NCBI GenBank assembly: GCA_038373865.1
Contig: JAXGGA010001646.1
Coordinates: forward strand, 80,914-144,913
Length of the DNA stretch: 64,000 nt
Direction: 5' to 3'
From: Uloborus plumipes
Taxonomy: Eukaryota; Arthropoda; Arachnida; Araneae; Uloboridae
Each line of letters begins with the position of its first letter. Position 1 is the first letter of the stretch. Below the pieces are notes generated by a model that was not told the DNA's origin, searched no databases, and worked only from the letters and a program-made list of their open reading frames with translations. This document shows positions 1-10,739 of this stretch, piece after piece. A program made the position numbers and the translations under genes.

Positions 1-310
1 AAAATGTCGCGTGGTCAAAATGTCGCCGGTCAAAAATGTCGCCGGTCAAAAATGTCGCCGAGCTAAAATGTCGCGGGCTAAAATGTCGCCGGTCCAAAAT
101 GTCGCCAGCCCAAAATGTCGCGTGGTCAAAATGTCGCCGGTCAAAAATGTCGCCGGTCAAAAATGTCGCCGGTCGAGAATGTCGCCGGGCCAAAATGTCG
201 CCGATCAAAAACGTCGCCGATCAAAAATGTCGCCGGTCTAAAATGTCGCCGGTCCAAAATGTCGCCGGTCCGGAATGTCGCCGGTCCAAAATATATCCGT
301 TCCAAAATGA
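1..310 (+). repeat. 15-16 bp satellite array, forward block
   Basis: The block is a run of about 20 units close to AAAATGTCGCCGGTCC, with length variants of 15 and 16 bases. It starts at the window edge, so its true left end is unknown. The unit has no stop codon in any forward frame, so three overlapping ORFs run through it with a peptide rich in MSPVKNVAG. These are by-products of the satellite. The same unit recurs in reverse complement at 2226-2645. Confidence 0.95.
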
Positions 311-2225
311 CGCTAAGTGTGTAGTACAGATTTAATGTTTCCAGTAATTCACAAATTCAATGCAGCTTAATTATGTAGCTCAATTGTACTAATAAGCTTG
401 TCACAATATGATAAATACACCTGTTTAGTAACTTTTTGTAAACGTAGCAGTTTAGAAAATTAGCTTAAGTTATTTTAACAAAAATGTAACTAAATTGATT
501 TCTTCTAAAGCTTACATTACTTCAGTACCAAAATAATGCCATAGTTTTTTCAGGGCAGTACTTAGGGCCCAGGGACGCTAAATTTCTTCGTTTTTTAATA
601 CGCTTTTACTAGTTTCACATGTAGGTTTTTTTGTTTGTTCGTTTGGCATGTAACTCTGAGTCAAAAATAAAATTCACGTTCTTTACAGACGTATAAAAGT
701 AATACGTTTAATACCATTATTATTACTAAAGGCTAAACTATATTGCATGTTGATGTATAATAAGTGCATTTGACATTAATTCTGAGTTCGGCATCGATTG
801 TCCACAAAATGCATATTATAAGTGCATGTAAACTTAGCGGATATTCAACAGTTTTCAAACTCTTCTTTTGAATTTGATTTACTCTAAAAGTGTATTTTTT
901 AGTTCTTTTAAACTATATTTAGGATTATTTCTTTTTTTTCACACAAAGAAATTAAACAATTAAATTTGCTGTAAAGGCTTCTTTTTTTTTTTTTGCAAAA
1001 ACGGAATACCGTTTAATCACCGCGTAGCCGGCAATTTTCTTATAGAACATTTTCTTTAAGAGTTGTTTGGGGACGTTTGAAATCAAATTAGTTCATGGAA
1101 TTATTGCTTTCTTTGTAACAACTGAGTGGTGGAAGGGGAGGTGAAATGTCAAGAGAAAAAATGGTATTATATTCAACTCCACATTTAAATACTGATTGTA
1201 ACGAAGGTACAGAACCATGTCTGAGCTGATTAATGCCAGAAATGAATAAGCATCTCTCCCTTTAAGACCACATTCTACAAACAAAATTTTGTCTGAATAC
1301 TTGCATTACTTCTTGATATACATCACTCACAAATAATGAAAAATAAAAAGTTAAATTGCTCTGCTTCCTCGATGATGTGGCGTATCTTCTGAAGGCTTCC
1401 TATGGGCTAATTTTTATTTTATTTCGTCTGAACCTTCTTCAGACATTAATCACGCTATGCTGAAAACGTTCCATTACATTCTTGCATGTAAAAACTTGGA
1501 AGAACTAGCGGCAAAAACCAATCAGCACTGAATCACATATTAGTTGGTACATGTATGTACCAAATTTCATTCTAATTCACGCACTAAGTTTTGTGGTAGA
1601 GTCGCCCCCAAAAAATGGGTCTCGCAGATACACACTTACACATTTTCCCTTAAAAAAAATAAACGATAAAGTTGAATTCAGCACAAGTCAGAAAGTGTAA
1701 ATTCTTCCAAATTGACAATTTTTCACTGATCCGATACTTTCTTTTACACATTTTATGAAGAAGAAAATAAAAAGACCTCTATTATTTAAATAATATAGAC
1801 TTGCTTTCGATCATGTAAGAAATTTTAACAGAAACCAAGTTTCAAACATTGTACATCTGTCTTATTCATTTCACTGTTCTTCAACTTCTTTTTTAACACA
1901 CAAATTTTCCTTTCGATATCAATTAAACTTAGCTTGGGCTGCTAATCTATTCGTTTTTAAGTTGGGAGATAGCGAGTTACGATGAAATAAGCTATTGTAA
2001 ATAAATAACGTACGCTTGTTTGATAACTATTTGTTTCTTGGAAAGCGCTGGAAACAGTTACAAGCCGAAAGGGTAAATTTTTTTTAGTATTTTTAAAAAT
2101 TTTAGTCCATACTATCGTTAACGCACACGTTCATCAACAGCAATTAGCAATTTTTTGCTAATTCGGTGTAAAAAAGCCTTTTCATATATTTTAATTTTTG
2201 ATACTAACTGTATCAATATCGGACC
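311..2225. other. AT-rich spacer between inverted satellite blocks
   Basis: No gene is visible. The stretch is AT-rich with poly-T runs. It contains one recognisable dispersed repeat at 590-905, listed separately. The short ORF at 1093-1284 on the minus strand has no recognisable feature. Confidence 0.6.
590..905 (+). repeat. Dispersed repeat, shared with 35925-36167
   Basis: Reverse complement of the segment at 35925-36167. Both carry, in order, TTAATACGCTTTTA, a (TTTG)-rich run, AAAATTCACGTTCTTT, a TAATACTATTATTAx stretch and AAGTGCATGTAAACTTA. The second copy is interrupted by a Helitron. Family not recognised. Confidence 0.7.
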
Positions 2226-2645
2226 TTCTACATTTTTGTCTGACGACATTTGAACTGGCGACATTTTGGCCCGCGACATTTTTGACCGGCGACATTTTGG
2301 ACCGGCGACATTTTTGACCTGCGACATTTTGGGCACGTGACATTTTTGACCGGCGACATTTTGGACACGCGACATTTTTGACCGGCGACTTTTGGACACA
2401 CGACATTTTGGACCGGCGACATTTTGGTCCTTCGACATTTTTGCCCGCGACATTTTGGACCGCGACATTTGAGACCGGCGACATTTTGTCCAGCGACATT
2501 TTGGACCGGCGACATTTTGGACCGGCGACATTTTGACCAGCGACATTTTGGACCGCGACATTTTGGCCCGGCGACATTTTGACCAGCGACATTTTTTCCC
2601 GGCGACATTTTGGCCCGCGACATTTCGGTCGCGACATTTTGGGCG
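2226..2645 (-). repeat. 15-16 bp satellite array, reverse block
   Basis: About 25 units of GGCGACATTTTGGACC and length variants: the reverse complement of the array at 1-310. Its right edge fuses directly to a gypsy RNase H coding remnant (2646 onward), so an ORF runs from the pol remnant into satellite peptide (minus strand, 2734 to 2228). That fused ORF is not evidence of a gene. Confidence 0.95.
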
Positions 2646-3025
2646 TATACCGTCCGGAGCAGGAATTTACGGCCGTAGAGGTAATGATGGAAATGTTCTA
2701 CAGCTTTAACTATGGCGAGCAATTCCTTTCTCATGACACAATAATTTCGCTCCGACTTGGATAAGCATTTGCTCCAGTAGGCGATGAAATGTTCGTTACT
2801 GTCTATTTCTTAAGATAAAACAGCTCCAGCGCTCTCGTGGCTCGCATCAGTGTCAAGTATGAAGGATTTTTCAGGAGAGAATAGGCGTTGATGTTAAAGC
2901 CTCTTTCAGTTGTAGAAATGCATCCTCGCATTCTTTGGATCATTCAAATTTTTGTTTGCTCTCCGTCAGCTTATGCAAAGGTCGTGCAATGTTGGAAAAA
3001 CCCTTCACCCCCAAAGCAGAATACT
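2646..3025 (-). pseudogene. Truncated Ty3/gypsy pol (RT tail and RNase H)
   Basis: Reading the minus strand from about 3025 down, the translation gives the linker after reverse transcriptase (IARPLHKLTESKQKFE, then an in-frame TGA, then CEDAFLQLKEALTSTPIL). It later gives the RNase H segment NYCVMRKELLAIVKAVEHF and LYGRKFLLRT. This order is typical of Ty3/gypsy pol of the 412/mdg1-like type. Frame changes and the stop show it is dead. It ends abruptly at the satellite. It is a different lineage from the provirus just downstream. Confidence 0.85.
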
Positions 3026-3202
3026 TAGTGATGTTCTGCGACGCAAAATTATTTGCCCAAAATTGTTCTGCAAGATAGATTTATACATTACATATTTACC
3101 GTCGAAATGTTACCAAAAGGTGTTTTCTCATTTTTTTGAAATTTGTTTCATTTTTCTATGAAGAGTTTGAATTAGAAAGATTTCATAAGTTTGCAAATAC
3201 TT

Positions 3203-3561
3203 TGCTGTGACACCCGATTAAAGAGATAGTTGTTATCAAACATTTATTGACTTGATTAAATTACTATTTACAAAAATGCTATGTATAAAGAGGAAACAGA
3301 TTGGCACGCATCCTGTTGATGCGGCGGTTGTGCTCGAAGTAAAGCTTGAGGGGTCGAGACCCAGAAGAGGGATGCAGCTCGTAGCTTCCCATTGGCCAAT
3401 GTCCACATGCACAGGTCGTGGTGGGTGTACACGTGATGTACACGTGAATGTGTGGGTGAGATTTTTCTCATTGGTTGGCGTTCACGTGCACAGCGCGTGG
3501 TGTGCATGTGTTGTGAACGTGATACATGGCTATGTGTAGGAAATAACTGATGGACGCTGCA
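3203..3561 (-). repeat. 3' LTR of gypsy element
   Basis: 359 bp, matching 9251-9605 with three substitutions and one 4-bp insertion (GGGT within the GTGTACAC-rich stretch). Sense strand starts TGCAGCG and ends CACAGCA. Rich in CACGTG-like and GTGTAC palindromes, which may be promoter elements. Confidence 0.95.
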
Positions 3562-4146
3562 TACTCCCCTCCTAGCGACAGCGATTATTTTTCGTTTTTT
3601 TGACGTATGAAACCAATCCGGGAAACGAACTTTACGTCCCGAACGGGTTGTTTGATGTGCAGGTTCTGTAGTGCTAGGCTGCACTACTGAAGGCTGAGGT
3701 GCTGCAGTGGGAGTAGTAACTCTAGAATATGGATCAGGTACTGGAGGTTTCACAATGTATGCAGGTTTTAATCTGTCAATGGAGACAGAAACTACCTTAC
3801 CATTGACGTCGATGTCGAACACCTTGTTATTGCGTTTGATGACTCGGTAAGGACCATCATACGGTTGACGCAATGGCTGCTTGACACAATCACAACGTAA
3901 AAATACATATTCTGTGGTCAAAATCGACGATGGCACAAAAATTGGTTTGGATCCATGACGCGACATTGGTGGAGTGCGAATATGACGCATGTGCTCCTTT
4001 AATTTTTCGACAAATGTGGTGGGATCAGTAGGAGCACTACATTCGTCGAAAAAGTCCCCAGGCAGTCGAAGGGAGAAACCGTAAACAAGTTCCGCTGAGG
4101 AGCAGCCTACATCGAGTTTCGGAGCGGACCGGAGACCAAGCATCAC
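3268..4146 (-). pseudogene. Gypsy integrase C-terminal domain running into 3' LTR
   Basis: Starts with LGLRSAPKLDVGCSSAELVYG. It continues through PMSRHGSKPIFVPSS, QPYDGPYRVIKR and VSIDRLKPAYI (SH3-like integrase tail) to TRSGRKVRFPDWF, which is the usual end of this gypsy lineage. The ORF then reads on through the polypurine tract and into the LTR, so the last 90 or so residues are not expected to be part of the native protein. Confidence 0.9.
3562..3573 (-). other. Polypurine tract of gypsy element
   Basis: Sense strand AGGAGGGGAGTA directly before the TG of the 3' LTR. This is the expected site for priming plus-strand DNA synthesis. Confidence 0.85.
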
Positions 4147-4784
4147 AGTGTCACAGTGGGGAGAACTTCCGTCCAGCGATCAGTTGCGTAACATTTAATC
4201 GCTTGCTTTAGAGGGCGGTGAAATTCTTCTATTAACCCGTTTGCGATTGGATGGTAGGCAGTAGTGCGGATTTTTTTTATGCCGAGAAATTTCGACAAGG
4301 AGCGAAATAACTCGGATTCAAACTGCCTGCCTTGGTCGGTCGTTATGATGGAGGGGCATCCGAAACGGGAAATCCAGGTGTTGTAGAAATTTTCTGCAAC
4401 TGTTGGTGCTGTCATATCTTTCATCGGTACCACTTCGGGCCATCGTGTGAAACGATCTATCATAGTAAGACAGTAGATGTGTCCGTTAGATGGTGGAAGT
4501 TTGCCCACAATATCCAGATGCACATGATGAAATCGGCCGGACGGTTCACTGAAATTCTGAAGCGGCGACTTAATATGGCGGTGCAACTTTGGATTTCTGG
4601 CATGGAACGCAATACTTGGTCCATTTTGCAGAATCAGAAGACACCGAGGGCCAGATGAACCGCTGCCGGACGAGCTTACTGGTGTGACGAGAGCCAGGAT
4701 GTGCAAGGTTATGTACACTCTCAAACACTGCTTGTCGGAATTCTTTTGGGATATAGGGGCGAGCAATTCCAGTGGAGAAATCAC
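4143..4784 (-). pseudogene. Gypsy integrase core, with HHCC finger in another frame
   Basis: The core shows HLDIVGKLP (Asp 91), [10 protein letters not shown] (Asp 150) and [13 protein letters not shown] (Glu 186), giving the D,D35E spacing of retroviral-type integrases. The N-terminal HHCC zinc finger is visible only in a different frame. Its HNLAH is encoded at about 4699-4722 and its CVPC at about 4600-4611. A frame change near 4560-4600 therefore separates finger and core. A short duplication near 4143-4165 breaks the frame again before the C-terminal domain. Confidence 0.9.
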
Positions 4785-4798
4785 AGTATAATTCTGTC

Positions 4799-5263
4799 TC
4801 AGAATTTGGGAGTAGTTTTTTTTAACTGTAGGGAATTATCTTTTGATAACAGTAACTTTAATTCGGGGTCACAAGCTTGTGCTTGGGATATTTGATCGTA
4901 ATTAATTTTACTTGGGAGGAATATAGCGGAAATGCGGCTCATTATATCCGCTGAAATATTAGAATTCCCTGAAATATGGCGCACATCACAAGTAAATTGA
5001 GAAATGAATGATAATTGGCGAATTTGTCGAGGTGAACATTTTTCAGGTTTTTGACGAAAAGCAAATACTAGGGCTTTATGGTCAGTATACCAAATAAATT
5101 CTCTTGCTTCTAGCATGTGACGAAAATACCGAATAGAGGCATAAGCTGAAAGTAATTCTCGATCATAAGCGCTGTAATTCATTTCCGTTGGAGTTAGGCG
5201 TCGCGGGTCGCAAAAAGAAACCAAGTGGTTGTAACTCATTATCAACAAGTTGATGTAGTGCAC
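4799..5263 (-). pseudogene. Gypsy pol: RNase H C-terminal half and linker
   Basis: Frame-shifted continuation of pol, overlapping the previous ORF by about 100 bp. From PRRLTPTEMNYSAYDRELL it carries RNase H motifs, including the catalytic Glu/Asp region (YDRELL) and the YTDHKAL strand, then the HISGNSNISADIMSR segment with the last catalytic Asp. It ends before the integrase zinc domain. Confidence 0.88.
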
Positions 5264-6722
5264 TGCCTATTGCGAAATCGGAAGCATCAGTATGCAATAC
5301 AAGTTTTGCAGATGGAGAAAGATGAGCTAAAAGAGTAGCATCAGCCAACAATTGTTTACATTTTTGAAATGAGGCAATAGCTGAAGTTGACCAGTTAATT
5401 ACTGTATTATCTTTCTTTTTTACAGATCCTTTTAAGAAATCATGCAACAAAATTTGGGTTTCCGCTGCGTGCGGTAGAAATCTTCTGTAAAAATTCATGA
5501 GACCTAAAAATTTTCGTAACTCGTGTACAGTTTCAGGTTGTTTATAATCAAGAATAGCTTGCACTTTACTAGGTAAGGGTTTAATACCTGCAGGAGTAAT
5601 TAAATGACCTAGAAAATCTAATTCTGATTTACCTAACACACATTTTGATGCATTTAATTTTAAGCCATATAAAGTTAATCTCTCAAAAATCTGACGAAGA
5701 TGAATTTTGTGCTCTTCAACAGACTCAGAAAAAATTAGAATATCATCTAAATAAACATAGCAGAAAGATAAACCGCGTAACACTTCATGCATAAAGCGCA
5801 TAAAAGTTTGAGAACCGTTAACTAAACCGAAACTTAATTTAGTAAATTCATAAAGGCCCCAAGGGGTAGTTACTGCAATTTTTGGAATATCGGGTTCATG
5901 AATAGGGATTTGGTGGTATGCCCTAAAAATATCTATTTTAGAAAAAATTGACTTACCATGAAGTGCATGGGGAAAATCATGAAGGTAGGGAATAGGATAT
6001 GAATCAAATTCTGTGACAGAATTTAATTTACGGTAATCACCCACTGGTCTAACAGATGAATCCGCTTTAGGCACACAGTGTAAAGGTGAGCTCCAAGGGC
6101 TTTTTGACGGACGAATAATCCCTTGCTCTAATAGGTATTCGAATTCACCTTTTACTTTGTCATAAATCGATGGGTGTAAACGCCGAGGTTTAGCACACAC
6201 AGGCGGGCCTTTTGTTAAGATGTGATGCACTGTGGAATGTGGAATTGACTTATGCACTAAGGTGGGGTTTGTCAAATCTGGAAATTCTTTAAAGATATCC
6301 TGGAATTCACATGATTCATCACACACTAGATGCACCGATTTTTGTAGCGTAGGTTGCACACTTCCGGAAGCACGTAAAGATGTTTCTGCGTGAATTAGAC
6401 GTTCTTTCCGTAAATCAATGATGATGTTGAAATGCTTTAAGAAGTCGGCTCCAATGATGGGACAAGTTACGTCGGCGACCACAAATGTCCACGGTAAATT
6501 TAAACGTAAGCCGAGGTCCAGTTGACGATGAATCATCCCGTACGCAGGAATTTTTGTATTATTTGCTGCGTACAGCGAAAATGCTGAAGATGCACTTCGC
6601 TTTTGAGGAGTTGCAGGAGGCAGTACGGAGATTTCCGAACCGCTGTCAATAAGAAATTTCTGACCAGTTTTGCGATCAAAAACAAATAATCTGCTGCTGG
6701 AATTGGAGAGATTTTCCGTCAT
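5163..6722 (-). pseudogene. Gypsy pol: protease, reverse transcriptase, start of RNase H
   Basis: 519 residues open in one frame. The aspartic protease motif IDSGSEISVLP has DSG at residues 26-28. Reverse transcriptase spans about 180-375, with IDIFRAYHQI (first catalytic Asp, 264), FGLVNGSQTF, and YLDD at 324-327. The connection domain follows (FLGLMNFYRRFLP). RNase H begins with HTDASD near 477-482. The ORF leaves the true frame near residue 503 at a T run (plus 5205-5215). The proper continuation is in the ORF at 4799-5263. The RT core looks intact. Confidence 0.93.
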
Positions 6723-6745
6723 ACCAGCTATGGCGGAGTTAGGGC

Positions 6746-6752
6746 GTTTTTT
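6746..6752 (-). promoter_or_regulatory. Possible -1 frameshift heptamer at gag-pol junction
   Basis: On the sense strand, A AAA AAC lies in phase with the zinc-knuckle frame (codons CAA AAA AAC). A -1 slip there enters the pol frame, which reads through to the protease without a stop. This is the classic retroviral slippery heptamer. The alternative is a one-base loss in an A run of what was once a single gag-pol ORF, which is the usual arrangement I expect in relatives. Confidence 0.4.
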
Positions 6753-6814
6753 TGGTTACTGAAATTACAAGGCGAGGCACACTTTCTAGCATCTTGTCCG
6801 AACCGGCGATGATA

Positions 6815-8377
6815 CACTAGGTGGCCAAAAGTATCCGGACACTTTCAAAAATTCACATTTTTACATATAGCTCGAGAAATAAGTGATCAATTGTTCTTTA
6901 ACTTTAGTCATACAAAATATAGGCTTCACCGAACATTTCCAAGTTGAAATTAAATTACCCTTGCATTTGGGGGACGACAAGAAGGGGGTTGAAAGAAAAA
7001 CCGCTTTTTGACCATAACTCTTCGAAAATAGCTCGGAATAAGCTATCAATTTCAGTAATTAATTAGCATACTATGTATAATTACTGTACAAATTTTTATG
7101 AACGTACCACTCTTACTTCTGAAGATATGAAACATTTTTGAAAAAACGGCAATTTTATTTGAAGGGTTTTTGCTCATAACACGCAGAGTTTTTGATCAAA
7201 CCTTATCACAACTTCAGGAAAGATGACAAAATACAAGAGAAAGAACATACTAAAGCGGTAAATAAAAATATTAAAAATTCGATGAGATATGAACGTTAAA
7301 AGAAAATAATTTTTCACGGCGCATGCGCGAACGACAGAAATTTATAACTACAAAAATATTGTAGAATGATTTATACTGCATCTTATAAAAAAAGTTCCAG
7401 TTGAATATCATGAAAAATGAAAAAGATATCAGCGATCTAGTGAGCTGTATTTCATTCATTCTCAGGCAATACATAAATAGTGAGGGTCTGTCCACAAAGA
7501 GCTATTTTTAAATTAAAGGTTATTGCGTCGTCTTTCAAAACCAACGTTTCAGAGGGTGTTCGGATACTTTTGGAAACGTACGTATAAGGTCTTTTTGGCC
7601 GAACAGACGAAATGTGACTTCTATGCCGAATATAAATTTTCAAACTGTATACAATTTAACATTGAAAAAAAATGATCGATTGTCACCACACTATTTGTGG
7701 ACAACCCCTCACTATTTATGTATTGTTTGCAACTGAATGAAATACAGCTCACTAGATCGCTGATATCTTTTTCATTTTTCATGATATTCAACTGGAACTT
7801 TTTTTATAAGATGCAGTATAAATCAGGCTACAATATTTTTGTAGTTATAAATTTCTGTCGTTCGCGCATGCGCCGTGAAAAATTATTTCCTTTTAACGTT
7901 CATATCTCATCGAATTTTTAATATTTTTATTTACCGCTTTAGTATGTTCTTTCTCTTGTATTTTGTCATCTTTCCTGAAGTTGTGATAAGGTTTGATCAA
8001 AAACTCTGTGTGTTATGAGCAAAAACCCTTCAAATAAAATTGCCGTTTTTTCAAAAATGTTTCATATCTTCAGAAGTAAGAGTGGTACGTTCATAAAAAT
8101 TTGTACAGTAATTATACATAGTATGCTAATTAATTACTGAAATTTATAGCTTATTCCGAGCTATTTTCGAAGAGTTATGGTCAAAAAGCGGTTTTTCTTT
8201 CAACCCCCTTCTTGCCGTCCCCCAAATACAAGGGTAATTTAATTTCAACTTGGAAATGTTCGGTGAAGTCTATATTTTGTATGACTAAAGTTAAAGAACA
8301 ATTGATCACTTATTTCTCGAGCTATATGTAAGAATGTGAATTTTTGAAAGTGTCCGGATACTTTTGGCCACCTAGTG
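6815..8377. mobile_element. Tc1/mariner-type foldback element in gypsy gag
   Basis: 1563 bp flanked by TA (6813-6814 and 8378-8379). Two 684-bp arms (6815-7498 and 7694-8377) are near-perfect inverted repeats starting CACTAGGTGGCCAAAAGTAT, around a 195-bp loop. No transposase is seen; ORFs in the arms are shadows of the palindrome. It sits inside a TAT codon of the gag zinc knuckle. The loop holds a variant of the terminal sequence at 7556-7573 (GTGTTCGGATACTTTTGG), suggesting it arose from rearranged element ends. Confidence 0.95.
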
Positions 8378-8479
8378 TAGTAACACAGTCCACTGGAGTG
8401 CTGGTTACCTCGAAGACGAGCGCTGCCGATTATACGAACTTCTGCGGTGCGGAGAACGGGAGTTGCGGGAAAAGGTCAG

Positions 8480-9109
8480 CTAATCGACTTTCCGTGTGAG
8501 CTCCGAAATTTGCCTCTCCAACTTCTCCATGGGGGATTCAGGAGTAGGCGGCGGAACACTGCTTGTCGCTGCAAAAATAGAGTGCGGCATTGCGACTTCG
8601 GCTATCTTGTCGGCGATTTTTGCTAGAGTATCGAGCGATTCTGAACTAGCGGACAAAATCGCCGAAACGTGAGGCGGCATCCTTTGCATCCACAGATTTT
8701 TCAGAAAATCATCATTTAGACGATTGGCAGAGAGTTCTTTCATTTTGCGGAGAAGCTGACTGGGACGCTGATCTCCCAGTTGGAGGTCGGACAGCAATTT
8801 TTTGATGGTTAAATTGTCAGACTCCGCAAATTCTGATATTAGGCGATCCGAGAGAGTCTTGTATTTGTTTTGTGCTGGAGGATTGCGCACAATATCTGAA
8901 ACGTGTGAAAGAGTTTCTGAGTCAACGTTTGCCACCAACGCAGCGTATTTTGTTTCGTCGGCGGTGATTCCACTGTACAGGAAAGCGTTTTCACACTGCA
9001 ATATCCATAAGCGCACATTTGCTCTCCAGAAGGGGGGAAGCTTCAACGCCACACGAGAAACTTGACCCGCGGCTGCGAGGGGTTGGTTATCCGGTGTAGT
9101 CATCTCCAA
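8480..9109 (-). pseudogene. Gypsy gag, N-terminal part (DUF7041-like), truncated by TAG
   Basis: 209 residues from an ATG at 9109. Residues about 23-50 (LPPFWRANVRLWILQCENAF) are the signature of the DUF7041 gag domain found in many arthropod gypsy elements, where gag packages the RNA. A coiled-coil-like tail (MEKLERQISELTRKVD) ends at TAG (8480-8482). Downstream the same frame continues as a basic serine-arginine stretch, so the TAG looks like a nonsense change rather than the natural end. Around 8420-8430 the frame changes. A CCHC-like zinc knuckle follows in a second frame but is split by the foldback element. Confidence 0.88.
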
Positions 9110-9238
9110 AGAAAGCGAAAGGGAGCCCCGAGGGAACGGAAACGGAGAAGAAAATCAGTCCTGTAGTTGGCGTTGACTGCTCTCGCTCTTGAAGGCGTTG
9201 AAATGATGAAAATTTGCTTTTAAATGTCCATTTAATTG

Positions 9239-9250
9239 CCGGGTCACCAG
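9239..9250 (-). other. Primer-binding site of gypsy element
   Basis: Sense strand immediately after the 5' LTR reads C then TGGTGACCCGG. TGG one base inside the LTR is the expected start of a tRNA-complementary PBS. I cannot name the tRNA. Confidence 0.75.
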
Positions 9251-9605
9251 TGCTGTGACACCCGATTAAAGAGATAGTTGTTATCAAACATTTATTGACT
9301 TGATTAAATTACTATTTACAAAAATGCTATGTATAAAGAGGAAACAGATTGGCACGCATCCTGTTGATGCGGCGGTTGTGCTCGAAGTAAAGCTTGAGGG
9401 GTCGAGACCCAGAAGAGGGATGCAGCTCGTAGCTTCCCATTGGCCAATGTCCACATGCACAGCTCGTGGTGTACACGTGATGTACACGTGAATGTGTGGG
9501 TGAGATTTTTCTCATTGGTTGGCGTTCACGTGCACAGCGCGTGGTGTGCATGTGTTGTGAACGTGATACATGGCTATGTGTGGGAAATAACTGATGGTCG
9601 CTGCA
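9251..9605 (-). repeat. 5' LTR of gypsy element
   Basis: 355 bp. It is the upstream LTR because gag follows it on the minus strand and the PBS-like sequence lies at its inner edge. Near identity to the 3' LTR implies a fairly recent insertion. Confidence 0.95.
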
Positions 9606-9609
9606 ACTT

Positions 9610-9840
9610 CTTGCTTTATTTTCATTAATTCATATTTTAAACGCTTTAGTTTAACAAATATATTTATAATTATGTTATTAATGCTTACTTTATGTATATA
9701 CTTCATCATCGGTTCAGAAATTCAGTTCAAAAACTAAAGTACAAAAAGTTCAAGCTCGGCATTGGGACGTTAACTAATTTTCAGATCGCAGAACAAATGG
9801 AAAAAAAAAAACATTTTTCCGATTGGGGAGGGGGGGGGGG
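9610..9840. other. AT-rich flank, nothing recognised
   Basis: Poly-A and poly-G runs near 9800-9840; no coding or repeat signal that I can support. Confidence 0.5.
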
Positions 9841-10700
9841 AATTGGACTGCACCTATTTTCCTAATTTTAGCCTGAAGTTAATTGTTTCAAATATAGTTA
9901 CTTCGTCCCCTGCGATTCTCTCAAGCGGAAAAATTGTTTTAAAATAATTTAATGACTGTTTTTACTTCAAGCTCCGTCAAAAATTCTGCGGCCAAAATGG
10001 GAAATCCCGAAAAACTTGAAAGGAAACTCCTCTCCTTCTCCACCCCGCTTTTCTCTTACGCGAAAAAATTGTTTTAAACATCATTTGAATAAATAATTTT
10101 CACTGCGAGTTCCGTAAGTGCAATTCTGCGGCAATATGTGAAATGCTGCAGAACTTTAAACAAAGATTTGCCCCCGCGATTCTCTCACCGGAAAATTTTT
10201 TTTAATACAGTAAGTATAATATTAAGTATAGTAAGTTAATTAGTAAGTATAGTAACTAATTTGCGGTTTAAATGATAAGGCCCGCAGAACTACAGACGTA
10301 GCTTGTGTCCCCTCGATTCTTCCGTAGGAAAAATTATTTGAAATCTTAATTTGTTCTGTAAGATTCGTCACAGCAGTTTTGCGGTCAAAACGCAAAGAGA
10401 ACGTCAAGCGAACCCCCCCCCCCCCGCCATTTATTCATGAGTAACGATTTATTGTTTCAAAGAAAATTTGAAAGGTTATTTTTTTCTGGAAGTTTCGTTG
10501 CTGACGTTCTGTGGCCAAAATGTGAAAGCCCGAAGAACTTTAAACGAAGCCTGCGCCCCCCGATTCTCTCAACAGGAAGAGTTAATAGTTTTAAACATCA
10601 TTTGAATAACTAATATGCACTGCAAGTTTCTTCTCTGAAGCTCTGCGGTCAAAATGTGAAAGACCGCGAAACTTCAAGTGATTATCCCCCCCCCCCTCCT
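9841..10700. repeat. Degenerate tandem repeat, period about 130 bp
   Basis: Six diverged units. Each has a phrase like TTCTGCGGYCAAAATGTGAAA (near 9985, 10125, 10265, 10380, 10512, 10642), then a C-run with CGATTCTCTCA, then AATTGTTTTAAA. No ORF. Confidence 0.7.
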
Positions 10701-10739
10701 AGTCCGAGATCTGACAGCACTTCTGTAGGAATGGTTGAG

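Larger units (their letters stand above)
3203..9605 (-). mobile_element. Ty3/gypsy LTR retrotransposon, full-length but broken
   Basis: A complete provirus on the minus strand. It has LTRs of 355 bp (5' LTR at 9251-9605) and 359 bp (3' LTR at 3203-3561), both TG...CA. The target duplication is ACTT at 3199-3202 and 9606-9609. A primer-binding site follows the 5' LTR and a polypurine tract abuts the 3' LTR. Gag, protease, reverse transcriptase, RNase H and integrase follow in Ty3/gypsy order. No envelope ORF is seen. A Tc1/mariner-type foldback (6815-8377) splits the gag zinc knuckle. Several frame changes and a nonsense codon interrupt the coding region, so it cannot act on its own as assembled. 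Confidence 0.96.

Noticed and set aside
11..335. Three overlapping ORFs (60-99 codons) in the satellite
   Set aside because: The 16-bp unit lacks stops in every forward frame; the peptides are simple rotations of the repeat.
2228..2734. 168-codon minus-strand ORF
   Set aside because: It fuses a decayed gypsy RNase H remnant to satellite peptide; not a gene.
3268..3560. Last 90 or so residues of the integrase ORF as native protein
   Set aside because: They are translated from the polypurine tract and LTR beyond the usual pol end.
7271..7921. Paired ORFs of identical protein on both strands
   Set aside because: They are mirror images made by the foldback arms; no transposase motif.
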